Source of the DNA: an uncultured Oscillospiraceae bacterium
Lineage (GTDB): Bacteria; Bacillota; Clostridia; Oscillospirales; Acutalibacteraceae
Assembly: GCA_900549945.1 (NCBI GenBank)
Contig: URQJ01000093.1
Span: 1 to 7,229 of the forward strand
Direction: 5' to 3'
DNA: 7,229 nt
Positions 5,654 through 7,229 of this stretch are shown one piece after another; within the stretch, counting starts at the first letter, position 1; each line of letters starts with the position of its first letter. A model generated the notes under the pieces. The model was given only the letters and a program-made list of their open reading frames with translations, ran no database searches and was not told the DNA's origin. Position numbers and translations under genes: made by a program.

Positions 5654-6976
5654 TCAGACACGCGTGCCAAACAGGTCGCAGTCGACCGCCTCGTCGATGT
5701 GCACGGTCACGAGCTCGCCGAAATACGGCTTCTTCTCCGCCGTGAAAAACACCTTGCCGTCGATGTCCGGCGCATCCATCGCGCTGCGGCCGAACCAACA
5801 CTCGGCGTAGCGGTCGAAGCCCTCTGTCAGCACCTCGAGGTCGCGGCCCACCTGCTTTTCGCCGAGGCGGTCCATGATGTTCATCTGCGAATCCATGATG
5901 AGCTCGGCGCGGTGGTTCTTGACCTCCTCATCGATCTGGCCGGGCAGCTCGGCCGCCGGGGTGTCCTCCTCCTGCGAGTAGGCGAAGCAGCCGAGGCGCT
6001 CAAACTGCACCTCCTTCACGAACTCGGCGAGCTCGGTGAAGTCCGCTTCGGTCTCGCCCGGGAAGCCGGTGATCAGCGTCGTGCGCAGCGTGACGCCCGG
6101 GATCTTCTCCCGGATCTTCCGCATCAGCGCCGTGAGGCTCTCGCGGTCGCCGCGGCGGTTCATCGCCTTCAGAATCCTGCCCGAGGCGTGCTGCAGCGGC
6201 AGGTCGATGTATTTGACGATCTTTTCCTCTTCGGCAATCGTGTCGAGCAGCTCGTCGGTGATCGCGTCCGGGTAGCAGTACAGCACGCGGATCCAGTGCA
6301 GCTTCTCGATTCTGCACAGGCGGCGCAGCAGCTTTGCGAGCGAATACTCGCCGTACAGGTCGAGCCCGTAGCGCGTCGTATCCTGCGCGATGAGGATCAG
6401 CTCCTTCGCGCCGTTTTCGACCAGCGCGAGCGCCTCCTCCTCGATGCTCTCCATCGTGCGGCTGCGGTAGCCGCCGCGGATCAGCGGGATCGCGCAGTAG
6501 GTGCAGCGGTTGTCGCAGCCCTCGGCGATCTTGAGATACGCGAAGTAGCTCGGCGTCGAAAGCTCGCGGCCGCCGCACAGCGGCATCTTTTCCTTTTCCG
6601 GAAAGCGCTGTGTGAAGCCCTCCAGCACGCTTTCAATGCAGGCGGCGATGTCGCCGTTCGCGCCGATGCCGAACACGCCGTCCACCTCGGGCAGCTCCTT
6701 GTGGATCTCCTCGCGGTATCGCTCCGCGAGACATCCCGTGACGACGAGCTTCTTGATGCGGCCCTCCTTCTTGAGCGTCGCAAGCTCGAAGATCTCGTCG
6801 ATCGATTCCTGCTTCGCGCTCTCGATGAAGCCGCAGGTGTTGACAACCGCAACATCGGCGAGCGCCGCGTCGTCGCACAGTTCAAAGCCCGCATTTTTGA
6901 GGCTCGCCATCAGCATTTCGCCGTCCACCTGATTTTTTGCGCAGCCCAAGCTGACCATTCCCACCTTGATTGCCAT
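5654..6976 (-). CDS. rimO: Ribosomal protein S12 methylthiotransferase RimO
   Basis: The 440-residue radical-SAM enzyme adds a methylthio group to the conserved aspartate of ribosomal protein S12 (Asp88 in E. coli), using two 4Fe-4S clusters and S-adenosylmethionine. The N-terminal methylthiotransferase (UPF0004) domain has its three cluster cysteines: C12 in SLGCAKNQVD, C48 in NTCGFI, C82 in TGCLAERY. The radical-SAM motif C-x3-C-x2-C is C154, C158, C161 (GCDNRCTYCAIP), followed by RGGYRSR. A TRAM domain ends the protein (from about 375). NTCGFIESAKQESI separates RimO from its tRNA-modifying relative MiaB, which has NTCAVRE-like sequence there. The conserved KVGMVSLGC begins at residue 4, which supports the start. 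AGGAAAGGA precedes it at about 10 nt. It is the first gene of the operon, behind the promoter at 7050-7022. Confidence 0.97.
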   Translation of the reverse strand: MAIKVGMVSLGCAKNQVDGEMLMASLKNAGFELCDDAALADVAVVNTCGFIESAKQESIDEIFELATLKKEGRIKKLVVTGCLAERYREEIHKELPEVDGVFGIGANGDIAACIESVLEGFTQRFPEKEKMPLCGGRELSTPSYFAYLKIAEGCDNRCTYCAIPLIRGGYRSRTMESIEEEALALVENGAKELILIAQDTTRYGLDLYGEYSLAKLLRRLCRIEKLHWIRVLYCYPDAITDELLDTIAEEEKIVKYIDLPLQHASGRILKAMNRRGDRESLTALMRKIREKIPGVTLRTTLITGFPGETEADFTELAEFVKEVQFERLGCFAYSQEEDTPAAELPGQIDEEVKNHRAELIMDSQMNIMDRLGEKQVGRDLEVLTEGFDRYAECWFGRSAMDAPDIDGKVFFTAEKKPYFGELVTVHIDEAVDCDLFGTRV

Positions 6977-7021
6977 ATGTAAAAAGTCCTTTCCTCTTGT
7001 TTTCAGCCGTATTTTCTTTTT

Positions 7022-7050
7022 ATTTTAACAGAAAACAGACGGCTTTTCAA
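7022..7050 (-). promoter_or_regulatory. rimO: Sigma-A-type promoter for the rimO operon
   Basis: On the minus strand TTGAAA (7050-7045) and TAAAAT (7027-7022) are separated by exactly 17 bp, each one base from consensus. Transcription would start near 7015, giving a leader of about 40 nt before the rimO ATG. The -35 box lies in the loop of the terminator hairpin of the preceding gene, and the spacer runs through that hairpin's distal arm. Confidence 0.7.
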
Positions 7051-7067
7051 TCGAAATGCCGTCTGTT
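7027..7067 (-). terminator. Rho-independent terminator after the NUDIX gene
   Basis: On the minus strand AACAGACGGC (7067-7058) pairs perfectly with GCCGTCTGTT (7043-7034). After a mismatch the stem extends by four more pairs inside the 14-base loop, around AATC. The descending arm ends in TT and continues TTCTGTT, giving an imperfect U-rich tail. It lies about 42 bp after the NUDIX stop codon. A strong stem with a modest tail suggests partial termination. Confidence 0.7.
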
Positions 7068-7109
7068 CACAAAAAACGTACAAATAGAAGCGCCGTGCGG
7101 CGGAGCGGT

Positions 7110-7229
7110 TCAGCCGGCAGGCCAGCCGAATTCGCTGTACGGCACGCCCGCGCGGAAATTCTTGAGCGCCGCGCGCCGGTCGGCGAGCAGCGTCTCCGGC
7201 AGCGCGTCCAGCGGGAACCACCGGAGCTC
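7110..7229 (-). CDS. C-terminal end of a probable NUDIX hydrolase (5' end outside the window)
   Basis: The frame opens at the window edge and gives 39 residues before TGA: ELRWFPLDALPETLLADRRA and a short tail ending FGWPAG. The E-x-RWFPLD-x-LPE-x-L pattern is what follows the catalytic box in many NUDIX proteins (substrate-binding end of the fold, before the last helix). The NUDIX box itself lies off the window, so the assignment rests on this tail alone and the substrate cannot be guessed. The longer out-of-frame open frame here (7221-7003) runs through the terminator and is not a gene. A terminator follows, so this gene is probably transcriptionally separate from rimO apart from read-through. 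Confidence 0.6.
   Translation of the reverse strand, partial: ELRWFPLDALPETLLADRRAALKNFRAGVPYSEFGWPAG

Noticed and set aside
5699..6982. 427-codon plus-strand open frame opposite rimO
   Set aside because: It is the antisense shadow of a clear rimO. It is rich in Arg, Ala, Leu and His with no recognisable motif, as is usual opposite GC-rich genes.
7003..7221. 72-codon minus-strand frame before rimO
   Set aside because: It is out of frame with the NUDIX-like tail, Arg-rich, and runs through the terminator and promoter.

Overview
The window looks like one end of a metagenomic or draft-genome contig from a GC-rich, Gram-positive anaerobe. A gut-type Clostridia member (Oscillospiraceae/Ruminococcaceae-like) is my best guess. 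That rests on the rimO-pgsA gene pair, AGGAGG-type ribosome binding sites, and a secreted protein with the Cys/His-rich modules common in gut Firmicutes. This is inference from gene content; no marker RNA is present. Every supported gene lies on the minus strand, and no region longer than 300 bases lacks a gene.

The first 50 bases are not genomic. They are an untrimmed Illumina P7/TruSeq read-2 adapter fused to the truncated 3' end of a surface-protein gene.

In transcription order (right to left): (1) 7229-7110 is the last 39 codons of a probable NUDIX hydrolase. (2) A terminator hairpin follows, and a good sigma-A-type promoter is nested inside it. (3) 6976-2190 is a probable five-gene operon: rimO (S12 methylthiotransferase), pgsA (phosphatidylglycerophosphate synthase), gpsA (glycerol-3-phosphate dehydrogenase), a GNAT acetyltransferase fused to free-methionine-(R)-sulfoxide reductase, and a small nitroreductase. 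It ends at a textbook rho-independent terminator at 2179-2152. (4) 1953-51 is a separately transcribed, secreted, beta-helix-like surface protein. It lies behind a 236-bp intergenic region carrying an 11-bp perfect palindrome and a second smaller dyad.

Within the operon, GpsA makes sn-glycerol-3-phosphate, one of the two substrates of PgsA, so the middle of the operon is phospholipid synthesis. The last two genes (methionine sulfoxide repair and a flavin nitroreductase) suggest redox maintenance. RimO modifies ribosomal protein S12.

I found no mobile element, CRISPR array, RNA gene or clearly new multi-gene system. The observations most worth a second look are the adapter chimera, the GNAT-fRMsr fusion with all three catalytic cysteines, the palindrome before the surface-protein gene, and the promoter inside a terminator.
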